Positions 35,389-46,153 of a stretch of DNA of 64,000 nt are shown here, piece after piece (the stretch's first letter is position 1; each line of letters begins with the position of its first letter). A model generated the notes under the pieces. That model worked only from the letters and a program-made list of their open reading frames with translations. It searched no databases and was not told where the DNA came from. Source of the stretch: Shewanella putrefaciens. GTDB lineage: Bacteria > Pseudomonadota > Gammaproteobacteria > Enterobacterales > Shewanellaceae. A program made the position numbers and the translations under genes. The DNA is taken from contig NZ_CP066370.1 of NCBI RefSeq assembly GCF_016406325.1, forward strand, positions 310,001-374,000, in the 5' to 3' direction.

Positions 35389-35427
35389 AGTGAGAATAAA
35401 TTCTTTATATGTGAATTAAAATGCAAT
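35389..35427 (+). promoter_or_regulatory. Two tandem ARG-box-like sites upstream of argA
   Basis: Against the ArgR consensus TGAAT-w4-ATTCA, the second box (35410-35427) has TGAATTAAAATGCA, one mismatch in ten core bases. The first (35389-35406) has TGAGAATAAATTC, seven of ten. They are separated by exactly three bases, the spacing of E. coli ARG-box pairs, and end 78 bases before argA. Confidence 0.65.
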
Positions 35428-35505
35428 ACCATACGCGAAAATTAGCGATTCACTCTTGGCGCGTCATCGTGATGCTGCCAGCACAAAATGAGGTGTAAAT
35501 AACGC

Positions 35506-36825
35506 GTGCGTACCACTGAACTGGTTGATGGATTTCGTCATTCTGCCCCCTATGTTAATGCTCACAGAGGTAAAACTTTTGTGGTCATGCTGGGTGGTGA
35601 AGCTTTGGCTCAAAATCAATTCCGCGCCATCTTAAATGATGTCGCCCTGCTGCACAGTTTAGGGATTAAAGTGGTGTTGGTATATGGCGCTAGGCCGCAG
35701 ATTGATGCTGCATTAGCCGCTAACGGTATTGCGCCTGCCTACCACGACGGTGTGCGTATCACGGATGAAGATTCGCTCAAAGTGATTAAGCAAGTTGCGG
35801 GGGCACTGCAATTTGATATCACAGCGCGTTTATCCATGAGTTTAAGTAATACGCCGATGCAAGGTGCGCAAATTAACTTAGTAAGCGGCAACTTTGTGAT
35901 TGCTCAACCACTGGGTGTGGATAATGGTGTGGATTTTTGCCTGAGTGGCAAAGTTCGTCGTATTGATGTGCAAGGCTTAAAACGTCAGTTAGATAATCAC
36001 TGCATCGTATTGATGGGGCCGATTGCGGCTTCGGTTACTGGTGAAAGCTTTAATCTCACCGCCGAGGAAATCGCGACTCAAGTGGCAATTAAGCTCAAAG
36101 CAGACAAGATGATCGGCTTTAGCTCACAGAACGGTATTCTCGATCGAAATGGCGATGTGATTGCCGAGTTGATGCCAAATGATGCGCAAAACATCATGAA
36201 CAAGCTGGCCGAGCAAGGTTCTGCCTGTGTGGGCACTATGGCCTTCTTGAAGGCGAGTATTGATGCCTGTCGTAATGGCGTGCCGCGTTGTCATTTAGTG
36301 AGTTATCTTGAAGATGGCGCCTTATTGCAAGAATTGTTTTCCCGTGAAGGCATAGGCACGCAAATAGTGACCGAGAGTGCCGAGCGTTTACGCCGTGCTT
36401 CTATCGCCGATATTGGTGGCGTATTGAACCTTATTCGCCCATTGGAAGAGCAAGGTATTCTGGTGCGTCGCAGCCGTGAGCAGCTCGAGATTGAAATCGA
36501 ACAGTTTATGCTGATTGAACGTGATGGCTTAGTGATTGGCTGTGCCGCGCTTTACCCTTTTGAAGAGGATAATGCCGGGGAGTTTGCTTGTCTTGTGGTA
36601 CATCCTGATTATCGTGATGCCGACAGAGGTAGCCTACTGCTGAAGAATATTATTGGCCAGGCTCGTAGCCGTGGTTATTCCCGTTTGTTTGCATTGACGA
36701 CTCGCAGCATTCACTGGTTTTTAGAACATGGCTTTGTGATTGAAGATGTTGATGCATTGCCGCAGAAGAAAAAGCAGTTGTATAACTATCAACGCCGCTC
36801 AAAAATTCTTGCACTCGATCTCTAA
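35506..36825 (+). CDS. argA: N-acetylglutamate synthase
   Basis: A 439-residue ArgA with an amino-acid-kinase-like domain (about 20-290, [23 protein letters not shown]) that binds arginine, and a C-terminal GNAT acetyltransferase domain (about 292-435, [35 protein letters not shown]). It commits glutamate to arginine synthesis and is feedback-inhibited by arginine in this class. The start is GTG with GAGGTG upstream. Two ARG-box-like sites at 35389-35427 suggest repression by ArgR. Confidence 0.96.
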   Translation: MRTTELVDGFRHSAPYVNAHRGKTFVVMLGGEALAQNQFRAILNDVALLHSLGIKVVLVYGARPQIDAALAANGIAPAYHDGVRITDEDSLKVIKQVAGALQFDITARLSMSLSNTPMQGAQINLVSGNFVIAQPLGVDNGVDFCLSGKVRRIDVQGLKRQLDNHCIVLMGPIAASVTGESFNLTAEEIATQVAIKLKADKMIGFSSQNGILDRNGDVIAELMPNDAQNIMNKLAEQGSACVGTMAFLKASIDACRNGVPRCHLVSYLEDGALLQELFSREGIGTQIVTESAERLRRASIADIGGVLNLIRPLEEQGILVRRSREQLEIEIEQFMLIERDGLVIGCAALYPFEEDNAGEFACLVVHPDYRDADRGSLLLKNIIGQARSRGYSRLFALTTRSIHWFLEHGFVIEDVDALPQKKKQLYNYQRRSKILALDL

Positions 36826-36843
36826 GTTATTCAACATTCAACG

Positions 36844-36882
36844 AATGCCAGCCTAGTACTGATATTAGTGCTGGCATTTTTA
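36844..36882 (+). terminator. Terminator of argA
   Basis: AATGCCAGC and GCTGGCATT pair, with partial pairing inside the loop, followed by TTTATT. It lies 19 bases after the argA stop. Confidence 0.8.
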
Positions 36883-36940
36883 TTGACATAATATGTCTTT
36901 GTTGGCAGATTAAGGCTTCACTGCACGGGAGATGCTGCCA

Positions 36941-37459
36941 ATGAGCCCTCAATTTTTTGAACTCGCCCCTTTAACCCAGACTTCTATCTTCAGCTTTATC
37001 GTCTTATTGCTCGGGATCGCAGGTATCTTGCTGATGTTGTGGCTAAAAAACATGCCTAAAATAGCAAAATCAGCGAGTTTAGGCATATTGCTGGTGATGA
37101 TGGGCGGATTTTCTTGGGTCTTTTATCAATCCAATAGCGCCGAATTAGTGTTAACCGATACAGAGCTCACATTGGATGTTCCTTTCTATAAAGTGCAGTT
37201 ATCCCGCGCGGATTTATTACCTGCCGAGGCGCGCATAGTCGATTTGCAGCAAGAGGCAAATTTAACACCGAGCTTTAAAACGAATGGTATAGGTATGCCT
37301 GGATTTCAATTAGGTTGGTTTAACTTACAGGGGAAGACTAAAGCATTTTTGGCGATAACAGATAAATCGCAGTTAGTGTTAGTGCCAACGACTAAAGGCT
37401 ACAGTTTATTACTGACAGTACCACAAGGGAGTGAGTTTTTAGCACAGTTACAGAAGTAA
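36941..37459 (+). CDS. Small membrane protein with a bacterial PH-like domain
   Basis: About 172 residues. Two hydrophobic helices (about 15-36 and 44-62) are followed by a beta-rich domain (70-170) with ELVLTDTELTLDVPFYKVQLSRADLL, which looks like the start of a bacterial pleckstrin-homology (PH) domain; this is recognition by pattern only. GGGAG lies nine bases before the ATG at 36941. An ATG at 36932 falls too close to it. No function is known. It stands alone between argA and the convergent rarD. Confidence 0.75.
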   Translation: MSPQFFELAPLTQTSIFSFIVLLLGIAGILLMLWLKNMPKIAKSASLGILLVMMGGFSWVFYQSNSAELVLTDTELTLDVPFYKVQLSRADLLPAEARIVDLQQEANLTPSFKTNGIGMPGFQLGWFNLQGKTKAFLAITDKSQLVLVPTTKGYSLLLTVPQGSEFLAQLQK

Positions 37460-37505
37460 TCATCAGTCATCACTTCTGCCACTGTGTTTATTGGCGTGAT
37501 AATGT

Positions 37506-38390
37506 TTACGCTGGTTTGCGTTTATAGGCCATATCTAAGGTGAAGACTAACAGCGCGCTCCAGATAAAACCGAAGGTCACGCCTTTTTCGGCATCGAAGG
37601 GCTCATTGAACAGACTCACCGCGAGGATAAACATAATACTCGGGCCTATATATTGGAAAAAGCCGAGCATAGACAATGGAATACGTACCGCTGCCCCTGC
37701 AAAACAGAGCAAAGGAATCGTGGTGACTATCCCAGCCGCCATTAACATCAGATTTAATTGCCAATCGTTAGTCAGCATGCTCGCCGTGGCCGTGTCTAAG
37801 GTTGCGACGAGATAAACCAGTGCAACCGGTAATAGCACTGCGGTTTCGACTAATAAGCCTGCTTTGGCATCTACATTGACCTTTTTTCGCAGCAGTGCAT
37901 AAAAGCCAAAAGTGCCAGCGAGTGCCAGTGAGACGATGGGAATTGAGCCAAAAGAGATTAACTGGATCAATACGCCAGCACTGGCGAGTGCGACCGCGAA
38001 CCATTGTAATTTACGCAGCCTCTCACCTAGAAATAGCATACCGAGCAAGACGTTAAGTAGAGGGTTGATGAAGTAGCCTAGGCTGGCATCGAGCATGTGG
38101 TCGTTATTTACCGCCCAGATAAATAGTAGCCAGTTTCCCGCGATCAGGATGGAGGTAATGACGAGGACGATAAGCTGCTTAGGCTGTTTAAACAGTAAGC
38201 GTAAACGAGAAAAACCGCCGATAAATTGCATAATGATCAGCATAAATACGAATGACCAAATCACCCGATGAAGCAAAATTTCGGTGGCGGAAACATGGTT
38301 GAGTAATTTGAAATATAAAGGCGCAAAACCCCACATACAGTAAGCACTGACGGCAAGTAGGATCCCTTTGCGGTATTCACGATCTGGCAT
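37506..38390 (-). CDS. rarD: RarD protein, EamA/DMT-family transporter
   Basis: A 294-residue protein with ten predicted membrane helices. The RarD start is clear: YRKGILLAVSAYCMWGFAPLYFKLL and EILLHRVIWSF (about 5-45), and later LGYFINPLLNVLLGMLFLGERL. RarD is tied historically to chloramphenicol sensitivity, but the substrate is unknown. The order rarD, yigI-like thioesterase, recQ matches E. coli, which supports the name. Confidence 0.9.
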   Translation of the reverse strand: MPDREYRKGILLAVSAYCMWGFAPLYFKLLNHVSATEILLHRVIWSFVFMLIIMQFIGGFSRLRLLFKQPKQLIVLVITSILIAGNWLLFIWAVNNDHMLDASLGYFINPLLNVLLGMLFLGERLRKLQWFAVALASAGVLIQLISFGSIPIVSLALAGTFGFYALLRKKVNVDAKAGLLVETAVLLPVALVYLVATLDTATASMLTNDWQLNLMLMAAGIVTTIPLLCFAGAAVRIPLSMLGFFQYIGPSIMFILAVSLFNEPFDAEKGVTFGFIWSALLVFTLDMAYKRKPA

Positions 38391-38582
38391 GAGACATCTT
38401 CGAAGAACAACAAGGTGGCGATTGTAGGTGTGTCTGACCGCTGACTCAAGGGCATCGCCGCGTTCTTTTCGTTACAGAATATCTCTGCCAGAGATTGAAT
38501 GGACGATTAAAGTCATCATCAAGATGTTTACCTTAGTCCGTTTTGAACCATAAGACAGCAATAAACATCTAGAGTTAATCTC

Positions 38583-39047
38583 CTAACCAACCATATAAGT
38601 CCCTGTTCCAAAAGCGATATGCGTACCTTGCTCATTATGCAGTTCCATGCGGCATACTGAAACTCGATTACCCGCACGAATGACGCTGCCCGTACCCGTG
38701 AAGGTGAGACCGCGTCCCGGCCGCAGATAATCGACGCGCATATCAATCGTCCCTAAAGTTTGGAGGCGTTGTTGTAATTCTTCAATCGTCCAATCTTCAC
38801 GGCTGGCGACCAGTCCTGCAAATGCGGTGAGTCCGCCGACCACATCCAGTACTGTAGCTGTGACACCGCCGTGGAGGATCTGTTGATGGATATTGCCAAT
38901 AAGTTCTGGTTTCATATTGATGACCACTTCGACACCGTCGATATCGTAGCGTTTAATATCGAGCCCGAGCAGATTATGAAAAGGGACATGTTGATCAAAG
39001 ACTTCTGCCACTCGGCTTAATATTTCGGCTTGGATTGGGCTTGTCAT
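38583..39047 (-). CDS. yigI: YigI-like acyl-CoA thioesterase (PaaI type, hotdog fold)
   Basis: A 154-residue hotdog protein with the PaaI-type pattern: HNLLGLDIKRYDIDGVEVVINM, then HGGVTATVLDVVGGLTAFAG (about 59-78) holding the catalytic acid region, and DMRVDYLRPGRGLTFTGTG. E. coli YigI, between rarD and recQ, is described as a medium/long-chain acyl-CoA thioesterase. The same neighbours occur here. The start at 39047 lacks a perfect Shine-Dalgarno (AGGACCAGAAACC) but no other Met is near. Confidence 0.85.
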   Translation of the reverse strand: MTSPIQAEILSRVAEVFDQHVPFHNLLGLDIKRYDIDGVEVVINMKPELIGNIHQQILHGGVTATVLDVVGGLTAFAGLVASREDWTIEELQQRLQTLGTIDMRVDYLRPGRGLTFTGTGSVIRAGNRVSVCRMELHNEQGTHIAFGTGTYMVG

Positions 39048-39241
39048 GGTTTCTGGTCCTTGTCACTGAGTGACGGTATTAGGCGTAATTGGATTTGTTA
39101 TCAACACTTAGATTAGGAAAGTGCGGCTTAGAGCAATTAATCTACAGTGAACCTCACTACGAATGCAACTGTGCCACTAATGCTAAGTGCTCAGGCTAAG
39201 CGACTCAGGCGACGTGACTCTGATGAGGCCATGGCGGATTT

Positions 39242-39294
39242 TAAAGTACTTTAAATTCCCGCTGAATCCTGCATTTTGAGGTAGTTTGGGTATA
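39242..39294. repeat. Truncated right end of the MITE-like family
   Basis: 53 bases ending in GTTTGGGTATA that match the last 53 bases of the 26481-26808 element with about eight differences; the shared core is TCCCGCTGAAT...CTGCAT. The left part is missing. It ends 34 bases before the recQ ATG. Confidence 0.7.
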
Positions 39295-39328
39295 GAATAG
39301 GCCCCCTCACTTTTGACATAGAAGATCC

Positions 39329-41152
39329 ATGGAAAAGCTCGTACTCGACACGCATGATGATCCGCTCTCGCAACGCTTAGCACAGGTGTTTGGTTACCGT
39401 GACTTTAGGGACGGTCAGCGGGAGGTGATAGAACGTGTCTGCGGCGGGCAAGATTGTTTAGTGATCATGCCAACGGGCGGCGGTAAGAGTCTGTGTTATC
39501 AGTTACCCGCTTTGATGATGAATGGCATCACTATTGTCGTCTCCCCATTGATTTCTTTGATGAAAGATCAAGTCGATAGCTTATTGCAAACCGGTGTTGC
39601 TGCGGCTTATCTGAATTCTTCTTTGCCGCGAGAGCAGAGTGCCGAAGTATTAAGGCAGCTACGCCACGGTGAGTTAAAACTACTTTATGTGTCACCTGAG
39701 CGCTTATTAACCGCTGATTTTATTGAGCGTATGCAGTCGCTGCAGCTGGCGATGTTTGCCATCGACGAGGCGCACTGTATTAGTCAGTGGGGCCATGATT
39801 TTCGTCCTGAATATGCAGCACTCGGCCAGTTAAAACAACTCTTCCCCTATGTGCCTATGATGGCGCTGACTGCAACAGCAGATCAGGCAACGCGCCAAAG
39901 TATTTGTGAGCGTTTAGGTATTGATCCTTACCGACTATTATCGAGTTTTGATAGGCCGAATATTCGCTATACAGTGGCCGAAAAACTCAATGCCGCTAAC
40001 CAGTTACGACATTTTCTACTACAACAAAATGGTAGCAGTGGGATTATTTATTGCAGCAGTCGTCGCCGTGTTGATGAGGTGGCCGATCGTTTATGCCTGC
40101 AAGGTTTTAATGCCAAGGCTTACCATGCGGGGATGACGCAGGAAGACCGTGGTGCAGTACAGGACAGTTTCCTTAAAGATCAAATTGATATCGTCGTTGC
40201 GACCGTGGCGTTTGGTATGGGGATCAATAAGTCGAACGTGCGCTTTGTGGTGCATTACGATATCCCGAAAAGCATCGAAGCCTATTACCAGGAAACGGGC
40301 CGAGCAGGTCGTGATGGGCTCGATGCTGAGGCTTTTATGCTATTTGATCCGGCCGATATTGGCCGAGTGCGGCATTTGATTGAGCAGTCAGAGCCGGGGC
40401 CGCAGCAACAGGTCGAATTCCACAAACTCAATACCATGGCGGCCTTTGCTGAGGCGCAAACCTGCCGCCGCCAAGTGCTGCTGCATTACTTTGATGAAAG
40501 TGCATTAGAACCCTGTGGTAACTGCGATATTTGCCTCGATCCGCCTAAGCGCTATAACGGCACCGAAGATGCGCAAAAGGTGCTGTCGTGTATTTATCGA
40601 CTAGGACAGCGATTTGGTATCAATCACTTAATTGAAGTGTTACGCGGTTCGAAAGGCGCACCGATAGTCGATCGAGGGCATGACAAACTCACGACTTGGG
40701 GGATTGGTAAAGATAAAAGCCATGAATATTGGCTGAGTGTGATCCGTCAACTCATTCATCTGGGATTAGCAAGCCAAGATGTGACTCGTGGCTCCTCTAT
40801 TACCTTAAACCCATCGGCACGGCCTGTGCTCAAAGGGGAAGTGGCGTTAATGCTCGCCGAACCGCGTATTCAGTTAACAACCACAAAACGTAAGGCGAGT
40901 CAGTCTAAAGCACCGCTTAATTATGACCGTAAGTTATTTGCGCGGCTAAAATTGTTGCGTAGAACCATTGCCGAACAGCAGGACGTGCCGCCATATTTAG
41001 TGTTTAACGATGCGACACTCGCAGAAATGGCGGCCATGATGCCAACGAGTGCGGGTGAAATGCTCGCGGTTAACGGGGTTGGCGAGCGTAAACTCAGCCG
41101 TTTTGGTGACGATTTCCTTGATGAGATTGCAGCTTATTTAGCTGGAGAGTGA
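39329..41152 (+). CDS. recQ: ATP-dependent DNA helicase RecQ
   Basis: A 607-residue 3'-5' helicase. Walker A TGGGKS is at 49-54, the DEAH box at 146-149, and motif VI is YYQETGRAGRDG. The RQC zinc site uses CRR...CGNCDICLDPPK, and the HRDC domain is at the C-terminus (about 525-605). It works in recombination and fork repair. The ATG follows the truncated MITE end closely. Its last 19 bases overlap the end of the convergent TPR-protein gene. Confidence 0.96.
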   Translation: MEKLVLDTHDDPLSQRLAQVFGYRDFRDGQREVIERVCGGQDCLVIMPTGGGKSLCYQLPALMMNGITIVVSPLISLMKDQVDSLLQTGVAAAYLNSSLPREQSAEVLRQLRHGELKLLYVSPERLLTADFIERMQSLQLAMFAIDEAHCISQWGHDFRPEYAALGQLKQLFPYVPMMALTATADQATRQSICERLGIDPYRLLSSFDRPNIRYTVAEKLNAANQLRHFLLQQNGSSGIIYCSSRRRVDEVADRLCLQGFNAKAYHAGMTQEDRGAVQDSFLKDQIDIVVATVAFGMGINKSNVRFVVHYDIPKSIEAYYQETGRAGRDGLDAEAFMLFDPADIGRVRHLIEQSEPGPQQQVEFHKLNTMAAFAEAQTCRRQVLLHYFDESALEPCGNCDICLDPPKRYNGTEDAQKVLSCIYRLGQRFGINHLIEVLRGSKGAPIVDRGHDKLTTWGIGKDKSHEYWLSVIRQLIHLGLASQDVTRGSSITLNPSARPVLKGEVALMLAEPRIQLTTTKRKASQSKAPLNYDRKLFARLKLLRRTIAEQQDVPPYLVFNDATLAEMAAMMPTSAGEMLAVNGVGERKLSRFGDDFLDEIAAYLAGE

Positions 41153-42912
41153 TTATCCTGACTATTTTCACTGATCTTAATCTTACCTAATTGATTGATG
41201 CCAGCGCGCTTAATCAGAGATTCTAAAGTGTCAAACTGCTGCAATGCGGCAATGCCAATATAAACTCTATTCGACCCCTGCCAAGGTTGAATCGCTGCCG
41301 TTAACTGATTGACAACACGCTGCGCCCCCATCGCTGAGGTATGGGGTAATACAATTACTATTTCATCCATGGAATAGCGGATGAGTTTATCGTGCTCACG
41401 TAATTTATGTTGTAGCTCATCTTGCAGTGGTGGCAGGTCTACTTGACGGATCTGGCTGGCATTAAAGAGCAGCAGTGCCAGGGGATAGTTGCCTTGTTTT
41501 GCGCTGTTTAGGGCCGATTCCAATTGTTGTATTGGGGATAATGACTGGCTGTCATTATCCGTTGCTGGGACGCGATTATTTTGTTTATCAATAAAATACC
41601 AAATAGCACCGCCCAGTATTGTCATCGCAAGTAAAAAAAGAGTGCTATATGCCCAATCTAGATTGAGTTCATCAAGGATGTTAGGATTTTGCGTGTTAGG
41701 CGCAGTTTCCTGCGGTAAATCTTGTTGATTGATGCGTGCTTTGAACTGCAATATACGAGTATTGTTCATCGCTTCATTTGCGAATTCTGAAGCCTGATGA
41801 CGTTTTAGTAGAAAGTCATATGCCTGTTTAAAATCTCCTTTATCTACGTAATAGTCACTTAATATTCGGTAGAATTCTTTTAAATCTGAGTATTGCTTTA
41901 AACTTTCTCCCTGTTCAATTGCGGATTGCATTAGGGTTAATGCTGCCTCATCTTGAGATTGGGCGAAACGGATCTGTGCCAAGAGACGAGTAGAGCGCAT
42001 CACGGCAACGAGCTGGTTTTGTTTTTGAAAGCTATTGATACTGATGGAAATATATTCTTCGGCTGTATCTATACGTCCTTTATCTAAGGAGATAGAGGCC
42101 AAAATTGCATAGCTGTAAGCGAGTTCTAAGGGGGAGCCTATTTCAGGAAGTAAGGCTTTTGCTTGTTTTTCGAGTTGGTCACTATAGTCAAATTCTTGAT
42201 TATCGAATGCAATACGTGAGGCATTACGAAGAATGACATGCAGTACTTTTCCTTTTGCATCAGAACTTTGCAGCGCTAAATTGGTGTAATACATGGCCTG
42301 TGGAAAATCATGGGTGGCATAGAGTAAATTACCCATAGCGGCATATATGTAAGCCTGCGGCGGCCAAATCCAGTTTTGTGTTTGGCTATGAATATCAGGA
42401 TAAATATCAATCGCAAGTCGTAAATCTTCGATGGCCGATGAGAAGTTGTCTGTATCTGTATCGAGTTGTCCTCGTAATCTTAAACTATCAATTAAAGACT
42501 GAGGTTGTTGGTAGCGTCTAGCGAGTGTAATGGCTGAATCGAGTAATGGCAGAGCATTCTGGATATTATTGTTATTAAGGTGTGCTTCGGCTTGGCATGT
42601 TAAAAAGTAGGGACGAGCTTGATCGAGTTTCAGTCGTTTAGCTTTTGCTTCACCCAACTGGGCGAGATTAATCGCGGCTTTATTTTCCCCTAATTGCAGC
42701 AAGTTTTGGCACTTCAAAATACTGAGACGGAGCTGATCAATGTCTGATGCTTTTTCCGTTACGGGTTGTTTTTCAAGGGTTGCTATTTGATTAAAGGCTT
42801 TAGTCGGATATTGGTAGATGATTTCGGTCAATTCATCGAGTTGACTGTTAGCACAGGCATTAAGAGTAACAAGCCATAAGAGCATGCTCAGTGCCAAGAC
42901 GCGAAAATCCAT
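41134..42912 (-). CDS. TPR protein with a membrane helix and a degenerate GGDEF domain
   Basis: About 592 residues. A signal peptide or lipobox-like start (LWLVTLNACANS) is followed by a TPR-like helical array (about 30-390) with ALPLLDSAITLARRY and HDFPQAMYYTNLAL repeats. A membrane helix lies near 415-437, and a C-terminal domain (about 455-580) has the GGDEF-domain pattern but MDEIVIVLP where active cyclases have GGDEFxxLLP. It has therefore probably lost diguanylate cyclase activity and may sense or relay. The start at 42912 has GGAG six bases upstream. Periplasmic TPRs plus a cytoplasmic GGDEF-like domain suggest a signalling receptor. Confidence 0.82.
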   Translation of the reverse strand: MDFRVLALSMLLWLVTLNACANSQLDELTEIIYQYPTKAFNQIATLEKQPVTEKASDIDQLRLSILKCQNLLQLGENKAAINLAQLGEAKAKRLKLDQARPYFLTCQAEAHLNNNNIQNALPLLDSAITLARRYQQPQSLIDSLRLRGQLDTDTDNFSSAIEDLRLAIDIYPDIHSQTQNWIWPPQAYIYAAMGNLLYATHDFPQAMYYTNLALQSSDAKGKVLHVILRNASRIAFDNQEFDYSDQLEKQAKALLPEIGSPLELAYSYAILASISLDKGRIDTAEEYISISINSFQKQNQLVAVMRSTRLLAQIRFAQSQDEAALTLMQSAIEQGESLKQYSDLKEFYRILSDYYVDKGDFKQAYDFLLKRHQASEFANEAMNNTRILQFKARINQQDLPQETAPNTQNPNILDELNLDWAYSTLFLLAMTILGGAIWYFIDKQNNRVPATDNDSQSLSPIQQLESALNSAKQGNYPLALLLFNASQIRQVDLPPLQDELQHKLREHDKLIRYSMDEIVIVLPHTSAMGAQRVVNQLTAAIQPWQGSNRVYIGIAALQQFDTLESLIKRAGINQLGKIKISENSQDNHSPAK

Positions 42913-43156
42913 TTTGTGCTCCATAGAATGCGTAAACTCTATTATCCATAATCAGTGAGGCTGGATTATAACTTTTCTTAATCATTTTTTGCATAAAAAA
43001 CTATTTTTTTCTAAGTGAGATAAATTAACACATCTGAATGATTTCTGAATCCAAACAGCGGGTTAATTCTGTGGGAACGATCACTAATTGAAGGATAAAA
43101 CTCGCAATTAGTTGGCTGATGACAAGTCAAATCAGTAGAACATGAAAAAATTGGGG

Positions 43157-43185
43157 TTGACACTATCGGCTAGGCAAGTTAAATA
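43157..43185 (+). promoter_or_regulatory. Promoter of the leu operon
   Basis: Perfect TTGACA, 17 bases, TAAATA, placed 45 bases upstream of the leader peptide start. Confidence 0.8.
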
Positions 43186-43229
43186 TTAACCGTCCTCAAT
43201 AATTCAAACAGAATAAATATACAGATTAA

Positions 43230-43298
43230 ATGAATATTATTAGCCGCAAACTCGACCTCCTCCTCTCTCTCCTCGCGGTTTATACGCGGAGGTCTTAG
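43230..43298 (+). CDS. leuL: leu operon leader peptide
   Basis: A 22-residue leader. Six Leu codons, all CTC, fall at codons 8, 10, 11, 12, 14 and 15. It lies between the leu promoter and a terminator, the arrangement of leucine attenuation: when Leu-tRNA is scarce, ribosomes stall at the CTC run and the terminator fails to form. The 3' part, CCTCGCG...CGCGGAGG, can fold as a pause hairpin. No strong Shine-Dalgarno is visible. Confidence 0.85.
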   Translation: MNIISRKLDLLLSLLAVYTRRS

Positions 43299-43333
43299 TG
43301 TTGCACGCTCGATAAAGAGGCAAAGCATTCACA

Positions 43334-43362
43334 AACCCCGCACAAATGTTGCGGGGTTTTTT
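43334..43362 (+). terminator. Attenuator of the leu operon
   Basis: AACCCCGCA and TGCGGGGTT form a 9-bp stem with a seven-base loop, followed by six T's. It lies 36 bases after the leader stop and 58 before leuA. Confidence 0.88.
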
Positions 43363-43419
43363 GTATCTGAATACGGCAAAAATTAACTAACGAACGGTGA
43401 CGTTCCATGGAGAAGCGAG

Positions 43420-44988
43420 ATGTCTAACAGAGTCATAATATTTGATACCACCTTGCGTGATGGTGAGCAGGCGTTAGCCGCAAGTTTGTCGGTCAAAGAA
43501 AAGCTACAGATCGCTATGGCGCTGGAACGTCTCGGTGTGGATGTGATGGAAGTGGGTTTTCCAGTTTCTTCACCCGGTGATTTTGAGTCAGTGCAGACCA
43601 TAGCACGCACCATCAAAAATAGCCGCGTTTGTGCCTTATCCCGTGCATTGGAAAAGGACATCGATGCAGCGGCGCAGGCTTTGTCTGTCGCTGATCAATT
43701 CCGTATCCATACCTTTATCTCGACCTCGACTATTCACGTTGAGAGCAAGTTGAAGCGTTCTTTCGACCAAGTGTTAGAAATGGCGGTGGGCGCAGTGAAA
43801 TACGCCCGTCGCTTTACTGATGACGTGGAATTTTCCTGTGAGGATGCGGGGCGTACGCCCATCGATAATCTATGTCGCATGGTAGAGGCCGCCATTCTTG
43901 CTGGCGCGCGCACCATTAATATTCCCGATACGGTCGGTTATACAGTGCCAAGCGAGTTTGGCAATATCATTCAGACTTTGTTTAATCGGGTGCCGAATAT
44001 CGACCAAGCGGTGATCTCAGTGCATTGCCACGATGACTTAGGTTTATCTGTGGCTAACTCGATTACCGCTGTACAGCACGGTGCGCGTCAAATTGAATGT
44101 ACCATCAATGGCATAGGTGAGCGTGCGGGTAACTGTTCACTGGAAGAGATCGCGATGATCTTAGCGACGCGTAAGGGAATGTTAGGGCTAGAAACAGGCA
44201 TTAATGCTAAAGAAATTCACCGTACTTCTAATTTGGTCAGCCAGTTATGCAATATGCCAGTGCAGGCGAACAAAGCAATTGTCGGTGCTAATGCTTTTAC
44301 TCATTCGTCAGGTATCCATCAGGATGGCATGTTAAAAGCACAAAATACCTATGAAATCATGACGCCAGAAAGCATAGGTTTGAATCGCAATAACTTGAAT
44401 ATGACCTCTCGCTCGGGTCGCCATGTGATCAAGCATCGCATGGAAGAAATGGGCTATAGCGAGCACGATTACAATATGGATACTCTGTATGAAGAGTTTC
44501 TAAAATTGGCAGATAAAAAAGGCCAAGTATTTGATTATGATCTAGAAGCCTTAGCCTTTATGGAAGCACAGGCCGAAGAAGACAATCACTATCAATTGCA
44601 GCAATTAGTGGTGCAGTCTGACTCAACTGAAGGCGTTGCTACGGCGACTGTGCGTATCGAAGTGGGCGGCGAAATTAAAACCGAAGCCGCAACGGGTAAT
44701 GGTCCTGTTGATGCTGCCTATAACGCGATTGCTCGCGCAACCGATCGTCGAATCGATATCATCAGCTATAAGTTAGGTGCTAAGGGCGTAGGTCAAAATG
44801 CCTTAGGCCAAGTGGACATTACCGCGGTTTACCACGAGCAGAACTTTCACGGCGTAGGTTTAGCGACCGATGTGGTCGAAGCCTCGGCGCGCGCTTTAGT
44901 GCATGTGATGAACTTAACGTGCCGCGCAGACAAGGTCGCCGATTACAAACAAAGCATGCAAAAAAATCGAGAGCTAGGCGGCGTCTAG
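43420..44988 (+). CDS. leuA: 2-isopropylmalate synthase
   Basis: A 522-residue first enzyme of leucine synthesis, condensing acetyl-CoA with 2-oxoisovalerate. The TIM-barrel signatures are present: [19 protein letters not shown] (4-22), [15 protein letters not shown] with the metal-binding HxH region, and [15 protein letters not shown]. The C-terminal regulatory LeuA dimer domain (about 390-520) binds leucine. GGAG is upstream of the ATG. It is the first structural gene after the attenuator. Confidence 0.97.
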   Translation: MSNRVIIFDTTLRDGEQALAASLSVKEKLQIAMALERLGVDVMEVGFPVSSPGDFESVQTIARTIKNSRVCALSRALEKDIDAAAQALSVADQFRIHTFISTSTIHVESKLKRSFDQVLEMAVGAVKYARRFTDDVEFSCEDAGRTPIDNLCRMVEAAILAGARTINIPDTVGYTVPSEFGNIIQTLFNRVPNIDQAVISVHCHDDLGLSVANSITAVQHGARQIECTINGIGERAGNCSLEEIAMILATRKGMLGLETGINAKEIHRTSNLVSQLCNMPVQANKAIVGANAFTHSSGIHQDGMLKAQNTYEIMTPESIGLNRNNLNMTSRSGRHVIKHRMEEMGYSEHDYNMDTLYEEFLKLADKKGQVFDYDLEALAFMEAQAEEDNHYQLQQLVVQSDSTEGVATATVRIEVGGEIKTEAATGNGPVDAAYNAIARATDRRIDIISYKLGAKGVGQNALGQVDITAVYHEQNFHGVGLATDVVEASARALVHVMNLTCRADKVADYKQSMQKNRELGGV

Positions 44989-44995
44989 TCGCTAA

Positions 44996-46152
<1,157 letters not shown>

Positions 46153-46153
<1 letters not shown>

